Source: Branchiostoma lanceolatum (lineage: Eukaryota; Chordata; Leptocardii; Amphioxiformes; Branchiostomatidae). From it: a stretch of DNA of 64,000 nucleotides. The notes below the pieces were generated by a model. The model did no database searches and was not told the origin of the DNA. It saw nothing but the letters and a program-made list of their open reading frames with translations. The stretch spans positions 25,424,103-25,488,102 of the forward strand of contig NC_089726.1 of NCBI RefSeq assembly GCF_035083965.1, given 5' to 3'. This document shows positions 9,746 through 22,971 of this stretch, in pieces; position 1 is the first letter of the stretch, and every line of letters starts with the position of its first letter. Position numbers and translations under genes: made by a program.

Positions 9746-11960
9746 CGACGCATCTCAAGCAACATTGCAACTGCTTAAATCTGGCAAAGCATGTGGCATA
9801 GACTCTATTTCAAATGAGATGCTAAAACACGGGGCAATACAGTTATGCCAGCCATTAGTTATTCTATTTAACACCATTCTTGGAACGGCTCGTTTCCATC
9901 CAACTGTAACACTAGCATTCTTACACCAATATTTAAATCAGGCGACAAATCCAACGTGGATAATTACAGAGGAATTGCAATCTCAAGTTGTCTGTCAAAT
10001 TTGTTTACACTCCTATTGAATAATAGATTACAGAACTTTGTCCAAAATAATTGTCTGTTATCTGACACTCAGTTCGGCTTCAGACGAAAGTGCCGAACCT
10101 CCGACAATGTTCTTATTCTTAAAGCTCTTATTGAGAAATATCTACAAAAGAAGAGGGGTAAATTATTTGTGTGTTTTGTCGACATGAAGAAGGCATTTGA
10201 CAGTGTCTGGCGTGATGGTCTATTCTATAAATTGTCAAATTATGGTGTTGATGGTAAATTTTTCAGTGTATTACAATCCATGTACCTCGATGTTAAATAT
10301 GCAGTCAGACTGCAAAATGGCTTGTCAAACCCCTTTGTCTCCACATGTGGTGTTAGGAAAGGATGCAATATCAGCCCATTATCATTCAACCTTTTTATTA
10401 ACGACCTACCTCAATGTTTTGATGGCAATGAATGCGATGCCGCATCTCTAAGTTCTAAATCACTTAACTGCTTGTCTTGGGCAGATGACCTTGTGTAAAT
10501 GTATCTAAAACGAAAGTTTTAGTTTTTGCAAAAGGTCCTCTTAACAAGTTCTATATATACGGTAAAGAAATAGACGTCGCCGACAGTTATACTTACCTTG
10601 CTGTCCCACTGACGTCTTCGGGTAAATTTAAAACAGCCAGAAAGTTTTCAAAGACTAAAGCCACGAGGGCTCTATTCAAACTTAAATCACTTCTATTTTC
10701 TGAAAGAAACATCCCAATTCAGTTAGGCATTAGCTTATTCAACAAATTTGTACGGCCCATTGTTCTGTATGGGGCAGAATTAACATGTTTTGACCAAACT
10801 TCTTAAACAGTGAAATTGATTTTATCCAAACAAATCCTGGATTCCACACCAAGAAACGTACTATCCACTCTTTTAAAGAAACTCGATTTGGATAATAGCA
10901 CTCCTGCAACTATAAGAAAGAGTGTGAGTTCTGACGTCACCCACTCTTACGTGATTCATTTAAAGAAAAAATCAGACAACGATAAATAATTAAGACTCGC
11001 ATCTGGCCTTAAATTAGAAAATGACAACATGGCAATTGAAAATATACATCTTCCCCTACAATTCTTCCCCTAAATTCAAAATCATCAAATGACGGAATTC
11101 GTGGTGAATATGGGAACCTTCCCAATCATTATTGATGCTAAAATAAAACTTATCAAATACTGGCACCGGTTAGTAAATTTACCCGAAGACACTCTCCTTC
11201 GTGAAGCATACGACGTTTTACAGTCCGCTGACTCTGACTGGGTGAATCATGTAAATGACATTTTTAATTATAACGGTTTTGGGCAAGCATGGACGAACCC
11301 TAGGTCATACAAAGTTGATGTGTTGACCGATCAATTACGAACCCGTTTACAAGATATATACTTACAAGAATGGCGTACTTCTATTCAAAACAATTCAAAA
11401 CTTTCAATTTATTCTGTGTTAAAGAAAAGGTACGGACAAGAAAAGTACCTATCTGATATACATAATTTCGAAGTTCGTAGAGCAATCACCAAGATAAGAA
11501 TATGTAGTCATAGATTAAATGTGGAAATCGGAAGATACCATAAAATTTCCCGTGACCAGAGGTTTTGTCCATTCTGTCCAAATCAGATTGAAGATGAACA
11601 ACGCTTTATTCTAGATTGTCCACGATATCATGATAAGCGCTCAAAGCTGTTCAACCTTCTTTCCGCCTGCTCAACAGAATTTGATGCATTCCATTCTATA
11701 TATCAATTCAAATACGTTCTAGAAGGAGACAACCCTTACTGTGTACAAATAGGTAAATATATCAAAGAATGTTTAGATCTTAGAACTAGTAGTGTAAGTG
11801 ATAGGTGAAACTCGACATGTTAAGGTATTCATATACTTGTTATATTTGTACTAAGGTGAATTATTTTGTATCCCATTGTTATTGTTTGCATGTTTAGTTG
11901 TAGAAGACCTTACGGAAGTCGCTGTACTTCTGTTGTGTCAATAAAGATTTCTGTACCAAG
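9746..11960 (+). pseudogene. Non-LTR retrotransposon 2, RT and C-terminal zinc-knuckle part (decayed)
   Basis: The fragment begins inside an RT domain (SGKACGIDSISNEMLKHG). It continues in shifted frames through NYRGIAISSCLSNLF, the catalytic motif FVDMKKAFDSVW, the motif GVRKGCNISPLSFNLF, and WADD at about 10485-10496. A short deletion follows WADD, then further frame-broken sequence, then an intact 239-codon frame (11089-11808). That frame ends in a Cys-rich knuckle, RFCPFCPNQIEDEQRF...CPRYH, typical of the C-terminus of some Jockey-superfamily elements. A short 3' UTR ends near an AATAAA at about 11940. The 5' truncation in RT is typical of target-primed insertion. Confidence 0.78.
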
Positions 11961-12559
11961 TTGTAATTGGGCGTAAACAAGGCCTAAGGAGTTACTTTCT
12001 TTCAAAGTCTTTCCAAAAAATCGATTTCATCTTACAATATTTAGATACTGGCTGATAAAGTTATGGTCACCACCCCACCCCCCCACCCCCAAATGATCCA
12101 AAACAACACAATAATTAATATTTCTCTAAACCTGAGCAGTATTCTAATTTTCCGGGAAGACCTCCTTGTAGCAACTGACTATCACTACATCCTGTAAAAA
12201 ATTCTATATTCCAGGATCTTCGCAGCAACCTTGCCAGGTCAGTTATTGTAAAAATAATAACGATCCTATATTTATGAATTATGGAAATACCATGAATCTA
12301 TTTCCAGTATCTTATTCATAGCTAGAAGGAGTAGTACCTAGGCAAAGTTTCCTCCAAATTTCAAACTTATTTGCCTTACGGCACTGGAGATATGGCGGTT
12401 TGTATCCACCCTACCGTTCACTCTACTTCAGGTCTTAACCAGGCTTGGTCAAGTCTTATCTCAGTAGAGAATTCTGGAGTGGTGCGGTCGTTCCTCTTGC
12501 CGAGAGTGACTCGTTTGTAATTGCAGGGATTGTGTTGAATAAGGTTGTCGCCATAGTAG
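11961..12559. other. Unassigned sequence with a C-rich tract
   Basis: I see no gene. A C-rich stretch (accccacccccccc-like) lies at about 12072-12090. The rest is unremarkable AT-rich DNA up to the left end of the foldback element. Confidence 0.35.
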
Positions 12560-13110
12560 CTGCACTAATAGCTCAATGAAGCTGGCTCCATTTAGCTATT
12601 AGTAGAGCTAGCTCCAAGGAGCCGATAAGTGCAGCCCTGCTGCAGATTTTTGTACCTCCAGAGATCTGGCTGGATCTACGTACTTTCCATGCATAAGCAT
12701 GGTTCACGTGAATCCTAAGGAAAATGTATAAAACTCTATTTGGAAATGCCGCTCTACGGCCCACGATTCTTACAAGCTACTCCCGATAGCTCCACACAGT
12801 TTCAATGCAAAATCATGGTTAAAGTCACCCCTAGGAAAAATGCAAAAATCTCTAGTTAGAAACGCCCCTCTACGGCCCAAGATTCTTACAGGGTGCTCCA
12901 ATGTATTATCAATAGCTCCACGGACTTTCAATGCAAAATCATGAGTAACGTCACCCCTAGGAAAAATGTAAAAATTTCTATTTGGAAACGCTGCTGAACG
13001 GTACCTAATGCTTACAAGCTGTGGCCCCATTCCTTAGCTCCACGCGCATTGAATGCATAGAATGGTTCACGTCAACCCTAAGAAAAATTAAAATATCTAT
13101 ATGGAAACGG
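12560..13110 (-). repeat. Left arm array of foldback element 1
   Basis: About four degenerate units of roughly 100-130 bp. Each combines a tagctccac...tgcaaaatcatg...gtcaccc block with a ggaaacgcc...tctacggccca spacer. The reverse complement matches the units at 17390-18409. The terminal unit carries the CTGCACTAATAGC end. Short minus-strand ORFs across it are repeat-derived. Confidence 0.6.
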
Positions 13111-14014
13111 CGCTGAACGTAGAAATCACGTTTGGACAATTAGCAGGAAGAGCCGGTAAACATTGTCAGTGTACAACTATGAGAACAGCAATACAGCTAG
13201 AAAAATAGTAAACTATATATTATAGCAAACACCTGTTGTGGGGTCAAACTTTAACGTTTGGCAAAGTGCAGATTATACGTTACTGGAAAGTCGGAATATT
13301 CGGCTAATATCCGGAAACAAAGCTTTAACATATTCGGATCCGGATATATTGCGATTAAATGTGTTCCCGTTTCCGGCTACAGATATTGATCCGTAAACTT
13401 AGGATATCGAGATCAAGAAACGTCTAAATATCTTCGGAAACGAAATATTGTCGGAAATATCCTGTCATTGAAACGTCCGGAAATCGACCCTTTTCGCACA
13501 ATGACTGCCCACCAGTTTGGGGGATGAATGATTGACTTTCCTCCTACCCGCTTTTAGAAAAAAAGTCCTGGTAAATGTTAGCACTTTATTGGCTGCCTAC
13601 GTCAAAAAGTTTGCAACATTTTACAAAGGCGCCGCTCGCTTGGGTCGTTCCATGATACTACTACTAGTGGGTACCTTTTTTATTGCTCGTCACGTTGTTC
13701 TTCTGTGGAAATATTCTACATCTGTGGTTTATATTCTAGTGATTTAGTCTAAAATGCACATTAAAATCTAAGGGATTACTAATAGATGACTTCGTGACGC
13801 CAACCATAAATTTGACTTTTTTGCGGAGTAACGGGCAAATCCTCATTCACCAGGGGGTTAGCAACTTTAATTAGTTGCAGGACTGTATTTCCAGCCCGGC
13901 AGATACACAATTAGCGTCACACGGGGATGGCAAATTTCACAAACACAATAAACTGGGGAAGTAACAGCCCTGAATACAATGCAACACAACATAACACAAC
14001 CCTTTCCCTTGCAC
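13111..14014. other. Unassigned sequence between left arm and CACTA copy B
   Basis: No gene is recognised. Around 13280-13490 the sequence is enriched in short ccggaa/ggatatcc/cggatccggata variants, resembling the subterminal repeats of a CACTA-type element, but no second terminus is visible. A 71-codon ORF at 13532-13747 has no recognisable domain. Confidence 0.35.
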
Positions 14015-17000
14015 CACTGCACGAAATGGCCTCATTTCCCGGCGTATACGTACCAGGATTTTTCTGTATACTTGTCGGATACTGACGGATACTGACGGAT
14101 ACCGGCGGATTCGTGTAACGTATCCGACTATATCCGCACCGGTATATGGAATATTTCCGGAGGAATCCGAAATAAGGTATTTTCGACGAATACGGAGCCG
14201 TTCACTGTACGGAAATGCCACAGATCCTGACGGATATGTACAGGGATTTTTCTGTATTTTTGGCGGATACTGACGGATACTGACGGATACAGGCGGATTC
14301 GTGTAACGTATCCGACTATTTCCACACCGGGATATGGAATATTTCCGGAGGAATCCGAAATAAGGTATTTTCGACGAATACGGAGCCGTTCACTGTACGG
14401 AAATGCCACAGATCCTGACGGATATGTACAGGGATTTTTCTGTATTTTTGTCGGATACTGACGGATACTGACGGATACAGGTGGATTCGTGTAACGTATC
14501 CGGCTATTTCCGCACCGGGATATGGAATATTTCCGGAGGAATCCGAAATAAGGTATTTTCGACGAATACGGAGCCGTAAACTGTACGGAGATGCCACAGA
14601 TCCTGACGGATACGTACAGGGATTTTTCTGTATTATGAAGAAAATGGTGAATACTGACGGATACAGGTGGACCCAACAACGAATCCGTAACGGAAGTGCT
14701 TGCATTCCTAATTTAACTATACCCAAAACATCATTTTGAATGACAGGAAGTTTGGGAAAGCCTGTATGTAACATATGCATTATTTCATATTTCAACATAA
14801 TGTATTTCTAAGTTCAAAAAGTATCAAATACAATAAAATACGAAAGTACTATGTGGCTAAATAATCCATTTCGTTTGAGACAGGCTGAGGGACATCCACA
14901 TACTCAAAGCACTACTGAATATGCAGGTTAATGTCGGTAAATTGGGGTTGTGCAAGCACAATGTTCTGAAAAATTATGAAATGTATTACAATTAACACCA
15001 TCGCAACATTGTGGTAATATTTACTACTGTATAGTGCCCTTGGACCAATATTATCTACATGTTCTAAATATTCCACTAAAGTAATAAAAGCCTTATTTGT
15101 GGCCAGCTCTTCGTCTAAAAGCCATCAGATACAATTATTTCAAATACAGAGGTTGAAAAAAAGAAAGTAACATTATACTGTCTGAAAAACTCCCATGATG
15201 ACACGCCACATTTTAAACGTAAGTAGCATATGCCGTACGGAACTGCATGTGTATACTCGTCCTCTCCCCATTCTCTGACTACATCTGAGTCCACTTCTTC
15301 CATGCACTCTTGGTAAGGTACAGGCAAGGCTGATTTCTTCTGTATCTGCATGTTGGACTCAGTTTGGAGTCCATCTTGTGATGAACCAGTTCCTATATGA
15401 TAAAACCAAATGATTAATAAATATCAGTTCACGTATTTAAGGAACATGTCACATGATTTTGACATGGGCTTCGTTTCATCACAGCAGCTAACAAAAACAC
15501 GGGACAATGGATATCCATTATGCCTGTCTCAGCTAACATTGAAGTGTACCGATGATGGACTTAAGCCTTACCGATGGAGCCTGAGGTACTCAGCAGCTGA
15601 ACATCTGACAGTTGATTGCTTTGTTCCCAGCCAAGGTCCTCACAATATGTGCTGCATTTGTGAAGGAAGTATCTGCCGATGCTGTACTGGATATATATAT
15701 ATAAAGGGAAACAATGACGAATATTAAACATATCACATACTCACATGTGTAAAAAACATGAATCTGGGCATCGTTGAATTGACTACGTAAAACTTACATC
15801 TATAACTTGAATATGATATCGATCAAACATGCACGGCTATAACTGAATGAAATAATCACTGAAGCACACTACTGCCTCCTTATAAGTTCTAGTTCACTAT
15901 CCACAAACTGTGGGATCTTTGTGGGACAAATATAATACTTATGACATTTTCTTCCCTTCCATATCTTTAATTATCTTTCCCTCAACTGCTTGCTATTTTG
16001 TACCTGAAACGTTAACCAGACACACATGTCTGCTGACCATTGGCAAGAATGAACAAATTGAGATTTTAAATTTCCTAGATCCTAACGCCGTAAAAGAGCA
16101 GGTCGGCTGGAGAATTCTTATGGTCATGCGAATGCGATGATACAATAGGAGGATAACTGACGCTAAAACTAGTTAGAAACAAGAATTTTTCAATTTGTAC
16201 TTACCAAAGGGCAGTCCCTCTATATGATGAATCAACTCCCTACCAGCTTTACAAGGGGGGAGGGGGGCGACGAATATTGCATGCACGAAGAAGACAACGT
16301 CGCAATTCCGTGCGTTTGAGTTTACACCTAATTCCCTTCGCCTCTCAAGCCACTCAAAAATTACTGGTACATGGTCGACCATGGTAGACTCTGGCGATGC
16401 CATGTCAGGCACAGAAGGTGACGACACGCCGTTCTTGTCTGTGCTGTTAACCGAAAGAAAACCGTTAACGTTTGTCGCGCCCAGAAGTGTCTTGTGGGTA
16501 ATTTGGATATCCGACACGAATCCGTGTTCCGTATACGTCAGGATCCGAGACAGCTCATGACTTGCAAATAATCTGAACTTCTAACATATTGGCAAATACA
16601 TTAAAAAATGAAAGATCCTAGTAGATATTGTATCCGTACCCGAAACGTATCCAGACGTATACGGCATCGGAATTGCTGGATCTGAGGTGTTCCTGGTATT
16701 TGTCCGAATTTGCTCGGAAACGTTCCGTATCATGCCGTGCAGTAGAAGTGTGCATTTATTTGTCAGGAGCCGAAGTAATTACCGACATACAAACAATCCG
16801 AACATTCCAAACATTTAAAGAAAACGAGGGATCCGCGCAAATATCTTCGGGTATCCGAGGCGCATCACGGATCCGGAGGAATACGACGTCAGAATGTGTC
16901 GGATCTGCGGGCACCTCGGTATCCGATCAGTGAACTGGGATTTGTCCGGATTCGCTCGGAAATGCCATGTGGCCCGATTCCGGATACGTCGGATCCGTCA

Positions 17001-17025
17001 GGATACGTGGCCATTTCATGCAGTG
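14015..17025 (-). mobile_element. CACTA/EnSpm-like non-autonomous DNA transposon, copy B
   Basis: This is the reverse-complement homolog of copy A. The left end at 14015 starts CACTGCACGAAATGGCC and the right end at 17025 is its near complement. The flanking triplets are CAC on both sides (14012-14014 and 17026-17028). A tandem unit of about 185 bp is present about 3.2 times (about 14045-14640), one unit more than in copy A. Conversely, about 160 bp of copy A's opposite subterminal zone (about 290-480) is absent here. Interior exon-like segments are kept with small indels, including a 2-bp difference near 15237. The copy is inserted in foldback element 1. Confidence 0.8.
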
Positions 17026-17389
17026 CACGTTCACAACAAGCATGTTCGTGCATGAGGTCTTTCCTCTTGTGAGTCTTGTCTATTCAGGTCTCCCGTCGAC
17101 CAAACGCGCGATGACACGAATGCTAAATCTACCTTCCTTCTACCAAGGCGCAACCAAAGAAATAAATGTTTAGTGCATAAAGAAATGAATACATTCTCCC
17201 ACATGTATTTGTTCTGGTCGCCAAGGTCTTACGAACATCATGAGCACCGCATTAAAATGGTGACACCAGCCACGGTAGTCCCTTTCTTGTCTTCTGTCGT
17301 CTCTAACGGGACTGCAGCAGGACTCTACGAGCACTGGCCTCCATGAAAGGTTCGTAGAGGAGCTCTAGGGAGTTCCTTCATAGGCTATG
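17026..17389. other. Unassigned spacer inside foldback element 1
   Basis: Unique sequence between CACTA copy B and the right arm. No gene or repeat is recognised. Confidence 0.35.
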
Positions 17390-18409
17390 GATTATAGACT
17401 AAGGAGGCGTAAACCATGTATTGCATTCATTGTGCGTGGAGCCGCCAAGATATGTTTATCGTTCGGTAAAGCCCCTCCATGGAGGAGAAATTTTTGTCAA
17501 GGTGACGTGAACCATGTTTTGCATTCAGTGTGCGTGGAGCCGCCAAGTTATGCTTATCGTTCTGTAATTTATTTATCGTTCTGTAAAGCCCATCAATGGA
17601 GGAGTAATGTCTATTTTTTTTCAAGGTGCCTTGAACCATCTATGGAGCTAAAACAAAGGTATACAAATTTTCTTGAGGGTGACGAAAACCATCAGTCTGC
17701 ATTCATTGTGCGTGGAGCCTGCTCTATGCAGCCCGTTATCGTTAACCAGAACTTATATACATGCGGAGTATTTGTTTTTTTCTTGAGGGTGACGTTAACC
17801 ATGAGTCTGCATTCATTGTGCGTAGAGCCAGCTCTACAGAGCTAGAAAATGCCGAAGGGTTGTATCAATAGCTCCATGGAGCTAAACCTATGAAGCTAAA
17901 GGGATACTGACTTTCTTGAGGGTGACTTGAACCATGAGTCTGCATTCATTGTGCGTGGAGCAAGCTCTATGAAGCGTATATCCATGGTGGAGTATAAAAA
18001 AAAAATATTGGAGGGTGACGCGAATCATAAGTATGCATTCAAAGTTCGTAGAGCCAGCTCTACGAAGCTGAAATAAGAGCCAGCTCTAAAAGGCTGCCGT
18101 GGGGTTGTGCTAATAGTTCCATGGAGCTAGCTCTACGGAGCTAAAATGTATGTAAATTCTGTAAAGGGTGACGTGAATTATGTTTCTGCATTCATTTTTC
18201 TAGAGTCAGCTTTTTGAAGCTTGATTTTTTTGTTAAATTATTTCTTCAAGGTGACATGAACCATGCATATGCATTTTTCCTGAAGGTGACATGAACCATA
18301 TAAATGCATTCATAGTGCGTAGAGCTAGCTCCTTGGAACCGGAAAAAATTGACGCAGGGCTGTACTTATCGCCTCCATGGAGCTAGCTCCAAGGAGGCTA
18401 TTAGTACAG
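17390..18409 (+). repeat. Right arm array of foldback element 1
   Basis: About nine or ten degenerate tandem units of 90-130 bp. The core is GTGACGTGAACCATG followed by TGCATTCATTGTGCGTGGAGC and a palindromic AGCTCCATGGAGCTAGCTCC-type block. Core starts can be seen near 17501, 17625, 17679, 17790, 17922, 18015, 18168, 18250 and 18285. The last unit ends with the inverted terminal sequence ctattagtacag. Confidence 0.65.
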
Positions 18410-19622
18410 ACCCTTCTCGGTTGTTGGCAATCGTGTATCATTATTCCTATCATTATTTCCATGAAAAAACTACTTTTTCATGATGATATTGTTTTGGGTG
18501 TGTTTGCATGTGTGTGTATGTGTGTGTCTCCGGATGAAGAACCTGTTGATGGATTGTAGTGATATTTGGTACGTGGGTAGGTGTTGGGAGGAGAAAGGTC
18601 TAGGTCGATTTTGCCCCCAATGGTATTTGTCACTGAAACTGCGATGGCGTAATTGTCAAAATCTTCGAAGGAGAATAACTGAAGAAATTAGTAATAGATT
18701 TTCGTGTTATTTACTATGCAGTTGGTTAGACAAAAAGGCACACAATGAATAGCAAATTATGCGAAATGGGAATTTGTTACATTATTTCAGGTTAATCTGC
18801 TCAACACGGAATGGTATTCGTAAATTTCCTATAGGTTCATTAAGAACGTGCCCATGTCGAAATCTCTAATAATAATTTGCATATTTATGCACTTAGTATA
18901 ATTTTCGGTATTTGATGTGATCGTTGCCCGGTTCTGTCAAATGTTATCATTCTGCTTGGTAAGATATTTGTCTTTACACATCGCAAATATTCATTGAATT
19001 TACCAGCCTTCATATCTTTTGTTCCCTTCCTTTATAGATCATAAATGAATATTGAAAACAGACAAGGCAAACTACATAAACATATAAAAAATACAGTATT
19101 TTCCTGTAAACAATGTCTTGTTGTGAATAGAAGTTATAGTTGATATGAGTAATAGGGTTATTAGTGGCAAATGCGAAAAAAATGGTGGATTCTAATTCAT
19201 AACTTTTTTAAGACAGATTTTTGTAAAAACAGGGAGTGCATCTATTGGCTATTTTTGACAGCGCCGTATCCAATCCACACGCTCGAACCCTGCGCCGTGA
19301 AGAAGCCATAGGTTTAAATCGTGGGCTCAGAATTATGTAAGATTCTTGTCGATCAAGCTCAACAAAATAAACTTTGGAATTCATAGCTGTCGTTTTTGTT
19401 TTCTTTTGTGCTTTTCTTGTTCCTCCGCGCGTAGTTGTGTACACAAGTACGTAACGGGCGACCTTCTACACTGGTAGTTAACCGTTAATTCTTCTAACTA
19501 AACACGTCGAAAACAAGACGCAAGTTTGCTATCTTGGGGGGTAAAATGTTGCTCAAGTGTATTATGTTGTAAGAAACGGAGATTTGCAAAATACCTTATC
19601 GTTGGCGCTGTTAGGGTGTTAA
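18410..19622. other. Unassigned sequence with a short GT-rich tract
   Basis: A TGTGTGTG-rich microsatellite-like tract lies at about 18495-18530. The remainder is AT-rich with short random ORFs and no recognisable gene. Confidence 0.35.
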
Positions 19623-22600
19623 GAGTCATTGCATGAGAAAACCAGGCAGAGGTTGGAAGATGGGGGTCGGCCAAATCGGCTCATACTTTGTATGTGTGAT
19701 AGGTATGTTGAACTCTCAACAACCATATAATTAAAACCCTCCAGCTATTTCTCGTTATGGAGTTCTGGGACCCCCCTCCGAGACCCTCGAAAATCCAACA
19801 ATTTAAGGATGAAAATTACTGAAATTGCAATGGCTACCCTGGTAATTCTGATAAAGATACAAACATAAGTTTTGTATTTACGTATAGAATGAGTTCCCTA
19901 GTTTTACCTACTTAAAGTTGAAGGTGAAGCATTGAACTCCAGAGGGTGTACTGGGGGATTACCAGAATCAATGAAAACAGAATTTTCATCACTGAATTTT
20001 AGTCATTTTTAAGGGGTATTACCTGCCCTGGGCAGTGGCTTTGGAGAATGGTTTTACTGTTGCTGGAGAGAGGAACATCTACTGATTCAAAAACAAGCTT
20101 CATAAATTTGGGACACTCATAACGCGAGCCGTTAATGGGGGATCTTTATGGGGATTTTTCGGGTTTGGGGTAATATATAAAATAAGGTAATGACATCTCA
20201 CCGAGGGTAGGTTACGGCCCTTTTTTTCTGTCGCTGGGTGAAAACCATGCATTACAATCATCAAGTGCTGAAATGGATGTAAAATGTTGATTTGGGCTCT
20301 ACATGGGGGATATAAGGATACTTAAAACGTGAATTAAGCTTGTTTTACCCATTTTACAGTTGCTTTCTAAGACGTTAATTAGTAAGTTACTAACTAAATA
20401 AGAATGTGCAAATATGGAAGTGCTCAATAGTGAAAAGGCTACGCATGGGGCTTATCAGGACTACGAATATGTGATATCACTAGTCCACGCAGGTATATCA
20501 ACGGTGCAGAGCTACATGTACTTTATATGGATAGTCAAGAAAGAAGGCAGTCACTATAACGAATGTCAAGAAACAGTTTTCAGCTGAATATATACACTTA
20601 TAATTTCGGGTCAGTACAGGTATCATACTGAAATCGATAGATTGTACATTGCAGTTGCAATTGCTCCATTTTAAAGAACATTCAATATCTAATTTTGGTA
20701 TACGGTATCAAGCTTTCTCGAAGAACTCAGCCAATGACTGTAGCTAGTAATTTCAATCTCTTTTACAGATTACAAAATCTGATATGATACAATCCACAAT
20801 ACATGGCACCTGGCTATTGGTTAGCGGGACAGCCAGGTACTTGGGAGCTAAGTATTTAATATGTGCTATGCTACGGCTGCAAAAGTTTTGAATATTGTTT
20901 AACCAATACAATATAAAAACTAACAGCATTTAATTAAAAAGACACCAAAACATACATTTGCTATAGGCGGTTGGAGTTTGTAATTATCTTATAAGAATTG
21001 AAATCTCAAATGTTGAAAAACGTTAAGGGCATCACTGAAATACTTTGTATGTATTATTGCCGTAATACAGATAATAGTGCATTACAAGTCAAAGGTTCAT
21101 AACATAGAAAAGTCTGTAGAAACAGACATACGCCCGGAACAGATAATCATCAACCCAAGCATGTGCAGGTGCGCAAAATGGTCGCCACTGGGCAGATGTA
21201 AGAGACTTTCCCAAATACTGGTCGTGTTCTGGAAAGTGGCAAGTGTAAACTTGATGCGTCATCATCAGTCCTGTCAGCTTCAAGGATTTCAGCCCTTTAC
21301 ATTTGGCACGTTTGCAGATGTTCATTTCTCATAACGAATCAAATGATATGTGATTGCAATAGTTGACATTTTTGTATTATTACTTTCATCCTTTAATTGT
21401 GAGGTGACACAAGTTTCTTTACAAGTCACTGGCAAGCATGACAGAATAAAGATCATCATCCTGTAGACCTACATCCTCCTTAATCATCTTCTTGAGAGTC
21501 AGTGCAGAACACGTTGATATACATGATGTTGGACTTCAATTTCTTCATAATTATATTTATCTGTCCCACGCGTATGTCTGTTTCTATGGACCTATGGTAT
21601 GGTTTTCAGAATTGCATGCATTTTGTAGATAGCATCAAAATTTTAATCTGCGCGCTGCGGTTTGCTTAATTCATTATGATACTTGCACTGATCCTGATTG
21701 ACCATCAGAACTAAATATATTTAGCAAAAATCGTCGCATTTTCTTGATATGTGTTACAGTCTAGTTTCTTGATTGTCCATATAAAGTACATGTAGCTCTG
21801 CACCCATGTGCACCGGCGTGTGTATAATGTGGAGCCCATTCACAGCCTTTTTTCATTATGTACCATTTCTATCATTTAGTGAGAAACGTACTTATTGAAG
21901 TCTTAAAGAGCAACGGTAAAATGTGTATAACAAGCTTAAATCGCATTTCAAGTATCCTTATATCCCCATGTACAGCCCAAATCAACATTTCTAATTCGTG
22001 TTAGCATGCTATGACAATTATGCATATATATTGAGCTGAAAACTATTTCTGGACATTTGTTACAGTGTCTGCCTTGTTTCTTGATTTTCCATATGAAGTA
22101 CATGTAGCTCTGCACCCATGTGCCTACCTGTACTAGTCATATCACATATGCGGAGTCCTGATAACCCCCATACATAGCCTTTCACTATTGAGCATTCCAT
22201 AATTGCACATTCTTATTTAGTAAGTAACTTACTAATCAACGTCTTAGAAAGCAACTGTAAAATGGGTAAAACAAGCTTAATTCACGTTTTAAGTATCCTT
22301 ATGTACCCCATGTAGAGCCCAAAGTAACATTTTACATTCATTTCAGCACTTAATGATTATAATGCATGGTTTTCACCCAGCGACAGAAAAAAGGGCCGTA
22401 ACCTACCCTTCAGTAAGATGTCATTGCCTGATTTATAATAGCCCCAAACCGGAAAAATCCCCATAAAGATCCCCCATTAACGGCTCGCGTTATGGGTGTC
22501 CCAAATTTACGAAGCTTGTTTTTGAATCAGTAGATGTTCCTCTCTCCAGCAACAGTAAAACCATTCTCCAAAGCCACTGCCCATGGCAGATAATTCCCCT

Positions 22601-22971
22601 TAGAAATGACTAAAATCCAAAGTGATGAAAATTCTGTTTTCATTGGTTCTGGTAACCCCCTAGTACACCCTCTCGAGTTCAATGCTTCACCTTCAACTTT
22701 TGGCAGGTAAAACTAGGGAACTCATTCCATACGTAAATATAAAACTTATGTTTGTATCTTTATCAGAATTTTTCAGTGATTTTCAGCCTTAAATTGTTGG
22801 ATTTTCGAGGGTCTCGGAGGGGGGTCCCAGAACTCCATAACGAGAAATAGCTGGAGGGTTAAAATACATGGCTGTTCATAGTTCAACATACCTATCACAC
22901 ATACAAAGTATGAGCCGATTTGGCCGACCCCCATCTTCCCACCTCTGCCTGGTTTTCTCGTGCAATGACTC
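19623..22971. mobile_element. TTAA-flanked 3.35-kb foldback element
   Basis: Arms of about 0.95 kb (19623-20597 and 22020-22971) are inverted copies with high similarity, starting GAGTCATTGCATGAGAAAAC at the left end with its complement at the right. TTAA flanks both ends (19619-19622 and 22972-22975). The inner part of the right arm is repeated in direct orientation at about 21750-22000. A further inner inverted pair exists around agaaacagacatacgc (21116) and its complement at about 21573-21592. No ORF above 90 codons lies inside. The TTAA duplication suggests piggyBac-type mobilisation, although the ends are not CCC. Confidence 0.75.

Larger units (their letters stand above)
12560..18409. 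mobile_element. Foldback element 1, with CACTA copy B in its centre
   Basis: The outer ends are inverted copies. The left reads CTGCACTAATAGC and the complement of the right reads CTGTACTAATAGC, each followed by self-complementary GGAGCTAGCTCC blocks and then GATAAGTxCAGCCCTGC. Each arm is a degenerate tandem array of units built around GTGACGTGAACCATG, TGCATTCATTGTGCGTGGAGC and AGCTC palindromes: about 0.55 kb on the left (minus orientation) and about 1.0 kb on the right (plus orientation). The 3.0-kb CACTA copy lies between the arms. No transposase ORF is present. I could not define a target duplication, so the exact outer boundaries are uncertain by several bases. Confidence 0.6.

Noticed and set aside
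5..17025. The two CACTA copies as ends of one 17-kb composite transposon
   Set aside because: Each copy has its own matching 3-bp flanks (GAG and CAC), so they inserted independently.
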